Of a DNA stretch of 64,000 bases, positions 27,501 to 36,134 are shown piece by piece (the first letter of the stretch is position 1; each line of letters opens with the position of its first letter). The position numbers were made by a program, and so were the translations under genes. The stretch is from an uncultured Bryobacterales bacterium. GTDB taxonomy: Bacteria; Acidobacteriota; Terriglobia; Bryobacterales; UBA6623. The DNA lies in the NCBI GenBank assembly GCA_951813605.1, contig OX638379.1, positions 2,514,062 to 2,578,061 of the forward strand, given 5' to 3'. The notes beneath the pieces are model-generated. The model saw only the letters and a program-made list of their open reading frames with translations, did not search any database and was not told where the DNA came from.

Positions 27501-28160
27501 ACGAATTCAGACTCGTTCGAGAACGGCTTTCTCGGCCCCTCGGTGGGTTATCAGAACAACGTCACATTCACCGGGGAGAAATCGCTTTCGGCGGAAGACG
27601 TAACGCATCGAGCCGTGGTCGGTTGGGTCTACGAACTTCCATTCGGGCGCGACAAGCGCTTCGGGAAGGGCATGAACCCCGTAGTAGACAGCATTCTCGG
27701 AGGTTGGGAGGTTGGCGGCATCATGACGCTCTCGAGCGGGTTTCCGATCGGCCAGAACTTCATTTCGCCGGACCTGACCGGCGCCTTCGGAGGCAGCAAC
27801 CGTTCCGACCTGATCGGCAACCCGTGCCTGGCTACCAATAGGCCACGCGGAGAGGAGATCGCACAGTGGGTGAACCCGGCCGCCTTCGCCGCGCCGGATC
27901 CCTTCCGATTCGGAACGACGCCTCGAACCCTCAACGGCTGTCGTATAGACGGGATAAAGAATTTCGACATCACGGTCGTGAAGCACATTCCCATCAGGGA
28001 GACCCTACGGGCGGAGTTCCGCGCAGAGTTCTTCAATGCCTTCAACCGGCCGCAGTTTCAGGCGCCGAACATGACGTTCGGGAGTGCCTCGTTCGGACAG
28101 GTGACGGTTCAGGAAAACCTGCCCCGCGTCGTCCAGCTGGCGTTGAAGATCCATTTCTGA
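24528..28160 (+). CDS. CarboxypepD-regulatory TonB-dependent receptor (intact copy)
   Basis: ATG 24528, behind AGGAAGG, gives 1210 residues; the frame extends 10 codons further upstream but this start has the ribosome site and the leader. In order: signal peptide (residues 1-31, ending PVDGQ), CarboxypepD_reg domain about 35-125 (VGQVTDETGAVIPGVELILTN; DINISLRP), plug about 130-250 (LPLLMRDPSSLV; TQEFQVMTNNYSAEFGRAN), and a barrel to a terminal Phe (LKIHF). FRAEFFNAFNRPQFQAPN near the end is typical of Oar-like receptors. The role is uptake across the outer membrane, driven by TonB; the ligand is unknown. It is a tandem paralog of the decayed gene upstream. Confidence 0.93.
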   Translation: MKSIPNRNRLLFALFLAAGLVVLTQRPVDGQALGATATLVGQVTDETGAVIPGVELILTNQDTNVSVPGESNEVGYYRFSFLRPATYTLTAQQPGFTINTVENIVLQVNQTSDINISLRPSAVQETVTVSASTAVLSTQTSELSEVVSETSVKQLPLLMRDPSSLVNLVAGVTADHRSQTRGLDRSGLSFQGRLTFTANGGVRAQANAMVDGVDVTFTHAAFNSVPIVLTPDVTQEFQVMTNNYSAEFGRANVVMNYVTKSGTNEFHGSGYLFHQNDNLNANAFFLNRAGVGKTEARRNQFGGTIGGPIKTNKLWFFADWEKMVQARALTIVSRMPDNRELAGDYADLFTTAGNPITVFNPLDTYSDANGRTLRRPFANNRIPDQMINPFGPRLAPFWGKPNNPGLQGPNGERTNIANLNVGGASRVDWRRWDVKADYQMNQNHKFMGRYSESFLLLPVVRVYNTPGETTRLSNRNDQQPGRNAVLSWTWTASPTLMLTQAFNHTWFRDYTPRVEGQLGFDVASLGGPFSNPDVISFLNEWGGGAAFPSISPSGYGPLSDNISNIIDEPAANYSYQVGFIKSLSSHTLKFGGNANRREMNQRAFGGLGGNFDFNGRFTQGPDPLLPSANTGNSIADLMLGLPAGGSMDAGFTTATKNYYYGFYFQDDWRVTPRLTLNLGLRFEVEQPFQDRFDHFSRVARDVRSPIADSVGPNTSGKNLDQFFQDLVGRPLLGGIAWPGVAGFGRGIDSTDRNNIAPRLGFAYRLSERLVVRGGFARIYGLNPNAATVAAVGPPGNGATTPIVATIDGIHPNVTIDNPFPSGFNEPEFDKDGLGTALGQRIWAGSANGVAETPYQWQWNFGFQYQLPDESIVSLAYAGSRARNLTCALFFCSDQIAEQDFSRFRERVFETVPNPFFGIITDPTSALSFPEVQFGQLLLQHPQYVGMLNTLPPWKGPNGDDFRSSFESMQLSYKKVTGDLSLSLAYTFSKNITNSDSFENGFLGPSVGYQNNVTFTGEKSLSAEDVTHRAVVGWVYELPFGRDKRFGKGMNPVVDSILGGWEVGGIMTLSSGFPIGQNFISPDLTGAFGGSNRSDLIGNPCLATNRPRGEEIAQWVNPAAFAAPDPFRFGTTPRTLNGCRIDGIKNFDITVVKHIPIRETLRAEFRAEFFNAFNRPQFQAPNMTFGSASFGQVTVQENLPRVVQLALKIHF

Positions 28161-28254
28161 CGGATGAGGTCGATCGAAGGCCCGAGAGGGATTCGAATGC
28201 CGGCCGACGCAGGGCGGGCATCGAGTCAACTGGACCGGCTGGATCAGTGGACGA

Positions 28255-28272
28255 ACCGCCGTCCACGGCGGT
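28255..28272 (+). terminator. Hairpin downstream of receptor
   Basis: ACCGCCGT, loop CC, ACGGCGGT, 95 bases after the receptor stop. There is no T-run and the loop is very short, so this is only a candidate terminator before the TPR gene. Confidence 0.3.
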
Positions 28273-28359
28273 CGCTTGGCTGGCCGCGCATCATTCCGCT
28301 CGAGTAGAATGGCCTGGGTGGCTTGTCAGGGCTGCGCCGGAGGAATTGTGAGAGGGAGC

Positions 28360-31221
28360 ATGCGCCTGCATTTCTGGGCAGCGCTCATCCTGACCATCCT
28401 CCTCGCCCTCGCCAGCTCCGCGACGGGGCAGACTGGTTCCAAGAGTGTCGATCCAAGTATTGCCTCGCCCCCGAATTCGTCCGGCATAGGAATGCTGCAA
28501 GAGCGGGTTCGCGATTCCCCTCGTGATCCTGCTGCCCACTATGAGCTCGGGACCGCGCTGGCGAACATTGGGCGCTACGAGGAAGCGGCCCACGCACTTC
28601 AGGATGCGCTAAGGCTCCGGCCGCTTTCCGAGAGAGCCCACTATGCTCTCGGGCTCGTGCGATTTCGGCTCGGAGACTTGGATGCGGCCATTGAGCTCCT
28701 GCTGGAGGCGATCGAACTCGATCCGCACTCTGCGGAGGCTCACAACGCTCTCGGGCTGGTTCTGGGGCAGAAGGGCCGGGACGTTGGCGAAGTGATCTTT
28801 CACTTCCGAGAGGCCGTGCGGAAGAAGCCGGACTTTGCGGAAGCGCATAGGAACCTGGGCCTGATGCTCGCTCAGGCGCGGGATCCGGAGGAGTCGATCA
28901 ACGCGCTGCGGGAGGCAGTTCGGCTCAAGCCCGATTGGGCCGAGGCTCATAACTCGTTGGCCGTTGCGATTGTCAGGAGGAGCCCTCGTGAAGCGATCAA
29001 GCATTATCGGCGCGCGCTTGAGTTGAGTCCGGAGTTCGCGGCGGTGCACTTCAACCTGTCCATTGCGTACGGGTACCTGGACGATACGGACAACGAGATC
29101 GCGAGTCTGAGGCGGTATATCGAGTTGAAGCCTGACGCACCCCTCGCACACGGCAATCTCGGGAAGGCTCTCGAGGGAACCGGGAAGGTGACGGATGCAG
29201 TGGCGCACCTTCGACGGGCAATTGCATTGGACGAAAGTTCGGCGACCATGCACTACTACCTCGGTCGCGTGCTGCTCAAGCTCGGTGAATTCAAAGAGGC
29301 CGCCCGCGAACTGCGAAGGTCCCTAGAACTGGACCCGGAGCTCGTGGAATCGCGTCGACTGCTGGCCAGTGCCTTGCGGAGGGCCGGTAAGGTCGAGGAG
29401 GCCAGGGAGGAGCAGGAAAAAGCACAAGCCGTGACCAAGTCCGACCTCGCCGACTCCGCGGCAGACATAAGAATGTCTCTCGGCCGCCAGAAGTTGAGGG
29501 AAGGCGATTTCGACGAAGCGATTCCGGTTTTCGAGGAGCTGACGGTCTTGGCGGCCGACTGGCCGGAGGCTCACTACTTCCTCGGCGTAGCGCTGATGCA
29601 AAACGGCTCCGCTCGGCGGGCGATTGGGCCGCTGGAGCGTGCGATCGAGCTTCGGCGGGATTTCTTCGAAGCCCACTACAGCCTTGGTTTGGCGTTCCGA
29701 GAGGGCCAGGATCTCGATCAGGCCATGGCAGGGTTTCGCAGGGCTCTCGCCTTACGCCCTTCATCCGCAGAGGCGCATACCTCGCTGGGAGAAGTGCTGG
29801 CACAAAAGGGGCAGCTTGAAGCGGCTGTGCGGTCGGTGCAGATGGCAATCAAGCTGGCCCCGGAGTATCCCGAGGCGCGGCTTCAATTCGGTACATTGCT
29901 TGGGCTTCGGGGCGACGTCGAAGGCTCAATTCAACAATTCCAGACAGCCCTGGACTTGAATGGCGACTACCCAGAGGCTCACGACGCGCTGGGCGTGGCT
30001 TTCGCCGCGCAAGGCGACTCGGAAGGGGCGCTTCGAGAATTCGAAGCTGCGCTGGCCGCAAGGCCCGACTACGCCCTGGCCCACTACCATATAGGCGGCA
30101 TTCGCCTCCAGCAGAAAGACTACACGGCTGCCATGGGTGCTTTCCACGAGGCCCTGCGACATCGGCCCGACTACGCCGAAGGTCGCAATCAGTTGGGTGT
30201 TGCGCTGGTGCATCTCGGCCGCTTCGACGAAGCTGTCATCGAGCATCAGAAAGCTCTGGCATTGCGCCCGACCCTTACGGAAGCGCGTTTCAACCTAGCC
30301 CTGGTGTACGAGCAACAAGGCCGGATCGAGGAACAGATCTCGGAATTCCGGAACGTCATTCGGGGAGATCCTCTCCATCGGGACGCGCAACGGAGGCTTG
30401 GCAGGGCACTGGAGTCTCTTGGCAGAACGAACGAGGCGATCCAGGTTCATCGCGCGGCTGCCAAGACATGGCCGGACTCGGAAGCACATCTGCTGCTAGG
30501 GAGCGCTCTGGCCAAGGCCAATAGGTACGAGGAGGCAATCTCCGCTCTACGCAAGGCACGAGACCTCGAGCCATCCTTGGTTGCCGCTCACCACCAGCTA
30601 GGAATGGCCCTGCGGCAGGTCGGAAAGCGCGATGAGGCCCTGGAGGAATTCAAGAAAGCTGACGCGATCAGGAATCGAAGTGATGCTACATTCCGCGCGG
30701 GTGCCCAGCTACAAGCGGGTTTGGCAATAGTTGGTTCGGGAGATCTGGAAGGCGCCATCGCGGAATTCGAGCGGGCAGTCGAGTTGGATCCAGACTCGGC
30801 CGAAGCGCGTCAATTTCTTGGAGTCGCTCGGTACCGCAACGGAGATTTGAATCAGGCGATAGGGGAGCTGACGCGGGCGTTGGAATTGCGCCCCGACTAC
30901 TTCCAGGCGCGCTACACGCTGGGTCTCGTGCGTGCGAAGCAAGGAGACCTCAGCGGCTCTGTCGCCGATTTCCAGGACGCACTACGAATCGACGACCGCG
31001 TAGCCAAGTGCCACGACGACCTAGGGTTGGCATACGCCAAGCAAGGAAGGCTGGAGGATGCGATCAAACAATTCGAGCGGGCTGCGGATCTCGATCCGGA
31101 CCTTGCTGTCGCTCACTACCATCTCGGGTGGGGACTGCGTCAAAGCAACCGGATCGAAGCGGCCCGCAAGGCTTTCGCTGCCGCCGAGCGGCTGGACCCG
31201 CGAATGAAGAGTCCGTTATGA
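28360..31221 (+). CDS. Exported TPR-repeat protein (953 residues)
   Basis: ATG 28360 follows AGAGGGA and begins a clear signal peptide (MRLHFWAALILTILLALASSATGQ); the open frame extends 28 codons upstream without a leader, so the internal start is preferred. Nearly all of the mature protein is tandem 34-residue TPR units, roughly 26 of them, with the usual W/L-G-Y-A-F-A-P pattern, for example YELGTALANIGRYEEAAHAL and YTLGLVRAKQGDLSGSVADF. Such solenoids are protein-protein scaffolds; no catalytic domain is visible. It lies downstream of the receptor on the same strand, about 200 bp away, and is convergent with the Gfo/Idh gene. Confidence 0.88.
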   Translation: MRLHFWAALILTILLALASSATGQTGSKSVDPSIASPPNSSGIGMLQERVRDSPRDPAAHYELGTALANIGRYEEAAHALQDALRLRPLSERAHYALGLVRFRLGDLDAAIELLLEAIELDPHSAEAHNALGLVLGQKGRDVGEVIFHFREAVRKKPDFAEAHRNLGLMLAQARDPEESINALREAVRLKPDWAEAHNSLAVAIVRRSPREAIKHYRRALELSPEFAAVHFNLSIAYGYLDDTDNEIASLRRYIELKPDAPLAHGNLGKALEGTGKVTDAVAHLRRAIALDESSATMHYYLGRVLLKLGEFKEAARELRRSLELDPELVESRRLLASALRRAGKVEEAREEQEKAQAVTKSDLADSAADIRMSLGRQKLREGDFDEAIPVFEELTVLAADWPEAHYFLGVALMQNGSARRAIGPLERAIELRRDFFEAHYSLGLAFREGQDLDQAMAGFRRALALRPSSAEAHTSLGEVLAQKGQLEAAVRSVQMAIKLAPEYPEARLQFGTLLGLRGDVEGSIQQFQTALDLNGDYPEAHDALGVAFAAQGDSEGALREFEAALAARPDYALAHYHIGGIRLQQKDYTAAMGAFHEALRHRPDYAEGRNQLGVALVHLGRFDEAVIEHQKALALRPTLTEARFNLALVYEQQGRIEEQISEFRNVIRGDPLHRDAQRRLGRALESLGRTNEAIQVHRAAAKTWPDSEAHLLLGSALAKANRYEEAISALRKARDLEPSLVAAHHQLGMALRQVGKRDEALEEFKKADAIRNRSDATFRAGAQLQAGLAIVGSGDLEGAIAEFERAVELDPDSAEARQFLGVARYRNGDLNQAIGELTRALELRPDYFQARYTLGLVRAKQGDLSGSVADFQDALRIDDRVAKCHDDLGLAYAKQGRLEDAIKQFERAADLDPDLAVAHYHLGWGLRQSNRIEAARKAFAAAERLDPRMKSPL

Positions 31222-31374
31222 CAGGGCGTCCCCGTGCCTCGGTCGCCAACCATCCCACCCTGCCGGGTTCCCAAGACGCTACATGAGCTGGAGTTCCGCT
31301 CGCCGAAATTGCTTGGGAGCTGGCCTTTTGCCGTGAAACGGCGACCGTAGAAGGAGGCTTCGCCCCTGTGCAGC

Positions 31375-32571
31375 CTAGGTCAGGCCTACAACACGCTTTT
31401 CCCGCAGCGCCATGTTTACCCTGTGGGCAGTATTGGCAGCTTCCACGCCAGCGCGAACGTGCGCGTTGGGAGTGCCTCTGCTTCGGACGCAGTCGAGCCA
31501 GTTACGCAGGTTCTCGGCAGTCCCAGTCCCGTCCATTCGTTCGACGTTCGAGGTTGGCTCCTCGCGTTCGACCGAGCGAATCGGGCGCGGCAGGCCCGGT
31601 GCCTCGAATGGCATCCTGCCCTCTTCGTAAACCGAGTACCCGTGCCGGTCGATCGCCATCATGGCCTTGTCCCCGTGGAACACGATGCCGCACCCCGGCA
31701 ATCCGAAGGTCAGGTTGCCCTCGTAGGTAGCCGTGTATCCCTCGGGAAATAGAAGCGTCGCTGTGACGGTGTCGGGCACGTCGAACCAGTCGTGGACATA
31801 CGTGGTCCCGGAAGCGTATGTCTCTTGCGCCTCCGTGCTGTTCAAGAACCACTGTATGACGTCGATCCAATGCGTCATCAGATCGGTCACGCTGCCTCCC
31901 CCGAAGTCCCAAAAGAACCGCCAGTAATAGAATCGCACCTTGTCGAACGGCTGTTTGGGGGCGGGGCCCAGCCACTGATCCCAGTCAAGTTGACCGGCAT
32001 CGACCTCCGGCGCTCCTTGTGCCCCAGATTGCAAATGGTTCTGGGACCAGTGGCAGCGGGCGAAAGTGACCCTGCCTAGCTCACCCTTGTCGATCAACCC
32101 CTTCGCTTCGATGAAGTGGTCCCAGCTACGTTGCTGGGTTCCCGTCGCGACAACCCGTCCTGAGGCTTCAACGGCTTTGAGAAGATCCTCCCCTTCCGCC
32201 AGGGTATGGGTGACCGGCTTTTCGACGTACGCGTCCTTTCCTGCCGCCAAGGCGTCGATGGTCATGGGCGCGTGCCAGTGATCGGGCGTCCCGATTACGA
32301 CTACGTCGATGTCGTTGCTCTCGAGAACCTTTCGGTAGTCAGTGAACGCCCTCACTGTAGGGCCGAACTGCGCTGCGGCCTGCAGTCGCCTCGGAGCGTA
32401 CACATCCGCAACGCCCCGTATTTCGGCTCCTCCGATCCCGGGAAGATAGTCCGCGACCCCGCGACCCCGCTCGCCGCATCCGATCAAGCCTACGCCGATT
32501 CGATCATTAGCGCCTGAAATCCGACGTGCGCCCAGCGCGGTAGTCGTGGGGATAGAGTCGCGTCGCTGCAT
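31375..32571 (-). CDS. Gfo/Idh/MocA family oxidoreductase (paralog 2)
   Basis: The frame extends upstream, but alignment with paralog 1 places the start at ATG 32571 (MQRRDSIP...), giving 398 residues. It has the Rossmann motif IGVGLIGCGERGRG, then VIGTPDHWHAPM, VEKPVTHTLAEG (family EKP lysine) and FWDFGGGSVTDLMTHWIDVIQWF. Unlike paralog 1 its N-terminus is a poor Tat signal: the two arginines remain, but the hydrophobic core is replaced by PTTTALGARRIS. It may therefore be cytoplasmic or badly exported. The substrate is unknown. Confidence 0.9.
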   Translation of the reverse strand: MQRRDSIPTTTALGARRISGANDRIGVGLIGCGERGRGVADYLPGIGGAEIRGVADVYAPRRLQAAAQFGPTVRAFTDYRKVLESNDIDVVVIGTPDHWHAPMTIDALAAGKDAYVEKPVTHTLAEGEDLLKAVEASGRVVATGTQQRSWDHFIEAKGLIDKGELGRVTFARCHWSQNHLQSGAQGAPEVDAGQLDWDQWLGPAPKQPFDKVRFYYWRFFWDFGGGSVTDLMTHWIDVIQWFLNSTEAQETYASGTTYVHDWFDVPDTVTATLLFPEGYTATYEGNLTFGLPGCGIVFHGDKAMMAIDRHGYSVYEEGRMPFEAPGLPRPIRSVEREEPTSNVERMDGTGTAENLRNWLDCVRSRGTPNAHVRAGVEAANTAHRVNMALREKRVVGLT

Positions 32572-32799
32572 CGAATTGACCCCGCGAGAGAGACCCGACA
32601 CCGCCCTAGCGCGGGGTAGCGCTCCTTTCGTGGTTCCGCGAGTTGAGGGCGTGCTCGCTCCCAACGACATGTGATCGAGGCCGGACTCGATCAGGCGGGT
32701 CGGGCAGATATTGCGGCCCATGAGACGCCGGAGGGGACGGGGAAGACATTTGCGGTGTCCGTGCACACAAGCTGTGAACTGTACCGAAGTTGAACTGAC

Positions 32800-34713
32800 T
32801 CATCGGGGCTCCGCTTCGACGTTGCGGCCAGACTCCGCGGACGGCTTCGCAATCGAGGATTCCAAGCGCTGCTGGGCAATTGCCTGGCGAGCCTCCTTCA
32901 GCCGGCTGACGATAGCCAAGTTCTTTTCCGCTTCGACACTGTTTCCTAGCATCCGCTGGGCGCGTCCGAGATGGTAATGGAGTTCCTCGTCCTGCCGAAT
33001 ACCTAGGCGCAGCGCCGCCTGCAGGTGCTCCACCGACTTCTGATACTCGCGTTCCTTGAAGTAGACCCGTCCCAGCGTCTTGTGCGCCCCGGCGGAACGC
33101 GGATTTATCGCAATCGCTCGCTTGAGCGCCTCGTTGGCCTGGGCGGATGCGCCGAGCACGAAGTACACTTCGCCCATTCGGGAGAGAGCCTCCACGGAAT
33201 ACGGGTCGTTCTCTAATTCGGATCGAAAAGCGGCGAGGGCTTTGTCGTAATCCCTTTGCCCGAGATGGAGCAATCCGACCGCCAGATGGAGCTGGGCGGC
33301 ACCGGGAGCTTTGGCGAGCGCCTTGGCGTATTCCGCTGTCGCTTCGTCGATGTCTTCCGCCGAGGCGTGATACTCCGCACGAAGTTGGTGGGTACGGTAG
33401 GACCCGGGCTCCGAGGAAGCGAACAAGTCCAAGTACTCAAGGGCAAGCTCCTCCGCGCACGCCTGCAGATAGAACGCGAATTCTACATTCTTGGGTTGCC
33501 GGGAATGGAGTCGCATCAGATCTTCGACGGCACGGTCGGCCCGCCCCATCGCAAGGTACGCGCGTGCCCGCCAGTACAGTGCCTCGTCCTGGCTGGCGTC
33601 TGACTCGAAGTTCTTCGCCAGTTCGACCACCAAGTCGGGCTGGCCGGCAAGGATCGCATCCCGTGCCCGCGACGTCCAAGACCGCTCCCCCGGAATCCCG
33701 AAAGCCGGCAATAAACCGACGATTCGCACGGCCTCCCCAGGCGCGAGACTCGAGTCCGGGCCGCGGCCCGGGTCCGCCCATGGCAAGGCTCTGGCCGCCT
33801 CGGGAGCCCCATCGTGGAACGCGATAGCGCGTTCGCGCACTGCGTTCGCTTTGTCGTGCAGGCCGAGCTTCGCCAGCGTCCGAACTAGACCGGCCGCCGA
33901 CTCCAAATTCGCCGGGAAATTGCTCAGCTCCAGAGCGTGCGAGCGAACGGCTTCCAAGAGGCGGCCATCGTCCTCCAGAACGGCCCCGATTTCGCGGTGA
34001 ACTCCGGGCATCCGCGGCGCGAGGCGTGCGGCGTGCCGCAACTCGTCCAGCGCATTGCGTGTGTCTCCCTGACGCACGAATTTGAGGCCCCTCAGAAGAA
34101 ACAGCCAAGGCGACTGCAGGCCGGCGCGTCGCACGGCGAGGAAAGCGCGAGTCGAGAGCTCTCGGTAGACGCGGCCCAAATGAAAGACCAGTTCGTGGTC
34201 TTGGGGATCGAGCCGCCGACACGCTTGCAGTTCCGTTATCGCGCTCGCATATCTCTCGGTTTGGACGTAGCTCATGGCGAGCCACTTGCGCGCTAGCGCG
34301 CTGCTGGAATCGATGGCGCGAGCGCCTTCAAGCTCTCGAATCGCGAGTTCCGGCCGAGAAGTCAGATAGTAGTCGACGCCGAGGAAAACTTTGGCGGCGA
34401 GCAGTTTCGGATTTTGTCTTAGGGCGGCTCGGAACTCCTCGATGGCGAGTTCGTAGTCCCGTTTGAGATGGTAGGCCAAGCCCAGATTGCTACGCACCTC
34501 CGGAACTTCTGGAGCCAGGGCGACGAGAGCCTTCCACGCCTCGGCCGCGGTCCCGTAGTCCCCGGCTTGCATCGCTTGCTGTGCTCGTCGGTATAGCTCT
34601 GCGGGGGTTGCGACGCTTTGACCGAGAGCGGCGACCGCAGAACCTACGAGCACGCCCAAAGCCAAGCGCGCGGCCAGCCCTGCCAGCAGCCGAAAGACAG
34701 GCCAGCGCCTCAT
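32800..34713 (-). CDS. Exported TPR-repeat protein (637 residues)
   Basis: ATG 34713 begins a signal peptide (RLLAGLAARLALGVLVGSAVAALGQ); the frame is open 76 codons further upstream but that part is basic and leaderless. TPR units are visible from about residue 35 (LYRRAQQAMQAGDYGTAAEAW; SNLGLAYHLKRDYELAIEEF) and near the C-terminus (HLAVGLLHLGQRDYDKALAAF; KTLGRVYFKEREYQKSVEHL), with a degenerate middle. It is probably a periplasmic scaffold or assembly factor. The Shine-Dalgarno sequence lies in a hairpin (34721-34741). Confidence 0.85.
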   Translation of the reverse strand: MRRWPVFRLLAGLAARLALGVLVGSAVAALGQSVATPAELYRRAQQAMQAGDYGTAAEAWKALVALAPEVPEVRSNLGLAYHLKRDYELAIEEFRAALRQNPKLLAAKVFLGVDYYLTSRPELAIRELEGARAIDSSSALARKWLAMSYVQTERYASAITELQACRRLDPQDHELVFHLGRVYRELSTRAFLAVRRAGLQSPWLFLLRGLKFVRQGDTRNALDELRHAARLAPRMPGVHREIGAVLEDDGRLLEAVRSHALELSNFPANLESAAGLVRTLAKLGLHDKANAVRERAIAFHDGAPEAARALPWADPGRGPDSSLAPGEAVRIVGLLPAFGIPGERSWTSRARDAILAGQPDLVVELAKNFESDASQDEALYWRARAYLAMGRADRAVEDLMRLHSRQPKNVEFAFYLQACAEELALEYLDLFASSEPGSYRTHQLRAEYHASAEDIDEATAEYAKALAKAPGAAQLHLAVGLLHLGQRDYDKALAAFRSELENDPYSVEALSRMGEVYFVLGASAQANEALKRAIAINPRSAGAHKTLGRVYFKEREYQKSVEHLQAALRLGIRQDEELHYHLGRAQRMLGNSVEAEKNLAIVSRLKEARQAIAQQRLESSIAKPSAESGRNVEAEPR

Positions 34714-34720
34714 ATCGCGC

Positions 34721-34741
34721 CCACCTGAAAGCTTCGGGTGG
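34721..34741 (-). promoter_or_regulatory. Hairpin occluding the Shine-Dalgarno site of the TPR gene
   Basis: On the minus strand CCACC and GAA pair with TTC and GGTGG around a GCT loop, with one C/A mismatch. The 3' arm contains AGGTGG, the likely ribosome-binding site 7 bases before ATG 34713. This could limit translation. Confidence 0.35.
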
Positions 34742-35108
34742 CATTTCGACTCGATCGGAAGCCCTCGCAAACGGGTGACAATCCAACGAGGCGGCAACCG
34801 GCGGGTCTTTCGCGGCGCTTTCCCGGGCGCCGGGTCAGGACCCAGCGTGCTCGCGCACCGCTCCTTGTTGGAATCGTCCGATCCGACTGCGGTGCGTCGA
34901 ACCGCCACTGCTTGGTGCTCGCGGGCCCGATCACGGGGCATTTCCGATGAAGCCGTTCGCTTCTTCCAGCCAGTAGCAGAATACCAGTCATTTCATGGAA
35001 CCGTGCACACGACTTCGGATCACGTGGCGGCAAGCAAGGCCGGTCCGCCGCCAGACCAGAACGATCGCGGCACTCCGAGCAGCGCTAGCTCCTGGCGACA
35101 TGCCGCGA
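34742..35108. other. Gap between TPR and NMO genes
   Basis: About 370 bp with no supported gene. Plus-strand frames here are shadows with biased composition. The TPR promoter is expected here; no consensus was identified. Confidence 0.45.
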
Positions 35109-36110
35109 TCAGTAGCGCGATGCGGCCGCGATCGCAGCTCGTGCGTCCCTTACGATTCCGCGGACCACGTCGCCAGCAGGCACGACCGCATCGATCATCC
35201 CGACACTCTGTCCCGCGGGAAGCACGCCGCCCTCAGCGTCGCCCTTCAAGCGCCCGCGCATCGATGCCGGATTGCCTACTTCCAGAGCCTGCTTGGGATA
35301 CGGACGGATTGCGTCTTCCCTTTGCGCCCAATAGTCAGTGAAGGAGTTGCGGATCAGTCGGCAAGGTTTCCCGCTATGCGCTCGCGTTACGACGGTTCCC
35401 GAGGTCCCGGTGTCCACGATTTTCGACTTGTAATTGCGGTGCGCCCCTGCTTCTTCAGTCGCTATGAATCGAGTGCCCAGCCAAACGCCCTGAGCGCCCC
35501 AGGCAAGCGCCGCCGCCAGGCTCTGGCCGTCGGCGAGGCCACCCGCCGCCACCACCGGGACGTTCACCGCGTTCACTACCGCCGGCACCAGCGCGGCTGT
35601 TCCGACTTCGCCGACATGGCCGCCTCCCTCCCGGCCGGAGGCAATGACGGCATCGACACCGGCCGCAACCGCTTTTTGGGCATGGCGCTCCGCGCCAACT
35701 ACCGACATCACGTAGATTCCCCGGGCGTGAGCGGCCGGCAGGGCGCCCTTCGGGCTGCCCAACCCCGAAATGAGCACCGGCACCCTCTCTTCAAGCGTGA
35801 CTTCGATCAAGCGCTGGACATTGTCGGTGTAAGTGGCAACGGCACCTCCCGTCGCGCGAATCGTCGCGAAAAGGATGTCCACGCCAAACGGCTTCGCAGT
35901 GGCGTTTCGCACCGCCCGGATTTGGTCGCGGAGCTCGTTCGGCCGCATGCTGAGCCCGGTCCCTATCACACCCAACCCGCCGGCCTCCGACACAGACGCT
36001 GCCAGCTCGGATTGGGCAATCATTCCCATTCCAGCCTGCAAGACCGGATAGTCGATGCCGATCGCCCGGCAGATCGGCGTGCGCATAGGGGCCGGAACGC
36101 TATTCAGCAT
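35109..36110 (-). CDS. Nitronate monooxygenase / FabK-like flavoprotein
   Basis: A 333-residue FMN-dependent TIM barrel of the 2-nitropropane dioxygenase family. Visible motifs are YPVLQAGMGMIA near the N-terminus, GVIGTGLS, the FMN/active-site segment ASGREGGGHVGEVG (His165 matches the conserved active-site His), and the phosphate-binding VVAAGGLADGQSLAAALAWGAQGVWLGTRF. Family members oxidise nitronates or, in the FabK branch, reduce enoyl-ACP; the sequence fits the former better, but this is not certain. The beta-helix gene ends upstream on the same strand, leaving 24 bp. Confidence 0.85.
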   Translation of the reverse strand: MLNSVPAPMRTPICRAIGIDYPVLQAGMGMIAQSELAASVSEAGGLGVIGTGLSMRPNELRDQIRAVRNATAKPFGVDILFATIRATGGAVATYTDNVQRLIEVTLEERVPVLISGLGSPKGALPAAHARGIYVMSVVGAERHAQKAVAAGVDAVIASGREGGGHVGEVGTAALVPAVVNAVNVPVVAAGGLADGQSLAAALAWGAQGVWLGTRFIATEEAGAHRNYKSKIVDTGTSGTVVTRAHSGKPCRLIRNSFTDYWAQREDAIRPYPKQALEVGNPASMRGRLKGDAEGGVLPAGQSVGMIDAVVPAGDVVRGIVRDARAAIAAASRY

Positions 36111-36134
36111 GGCTGGTCGGACGGGGCGGGCGCT

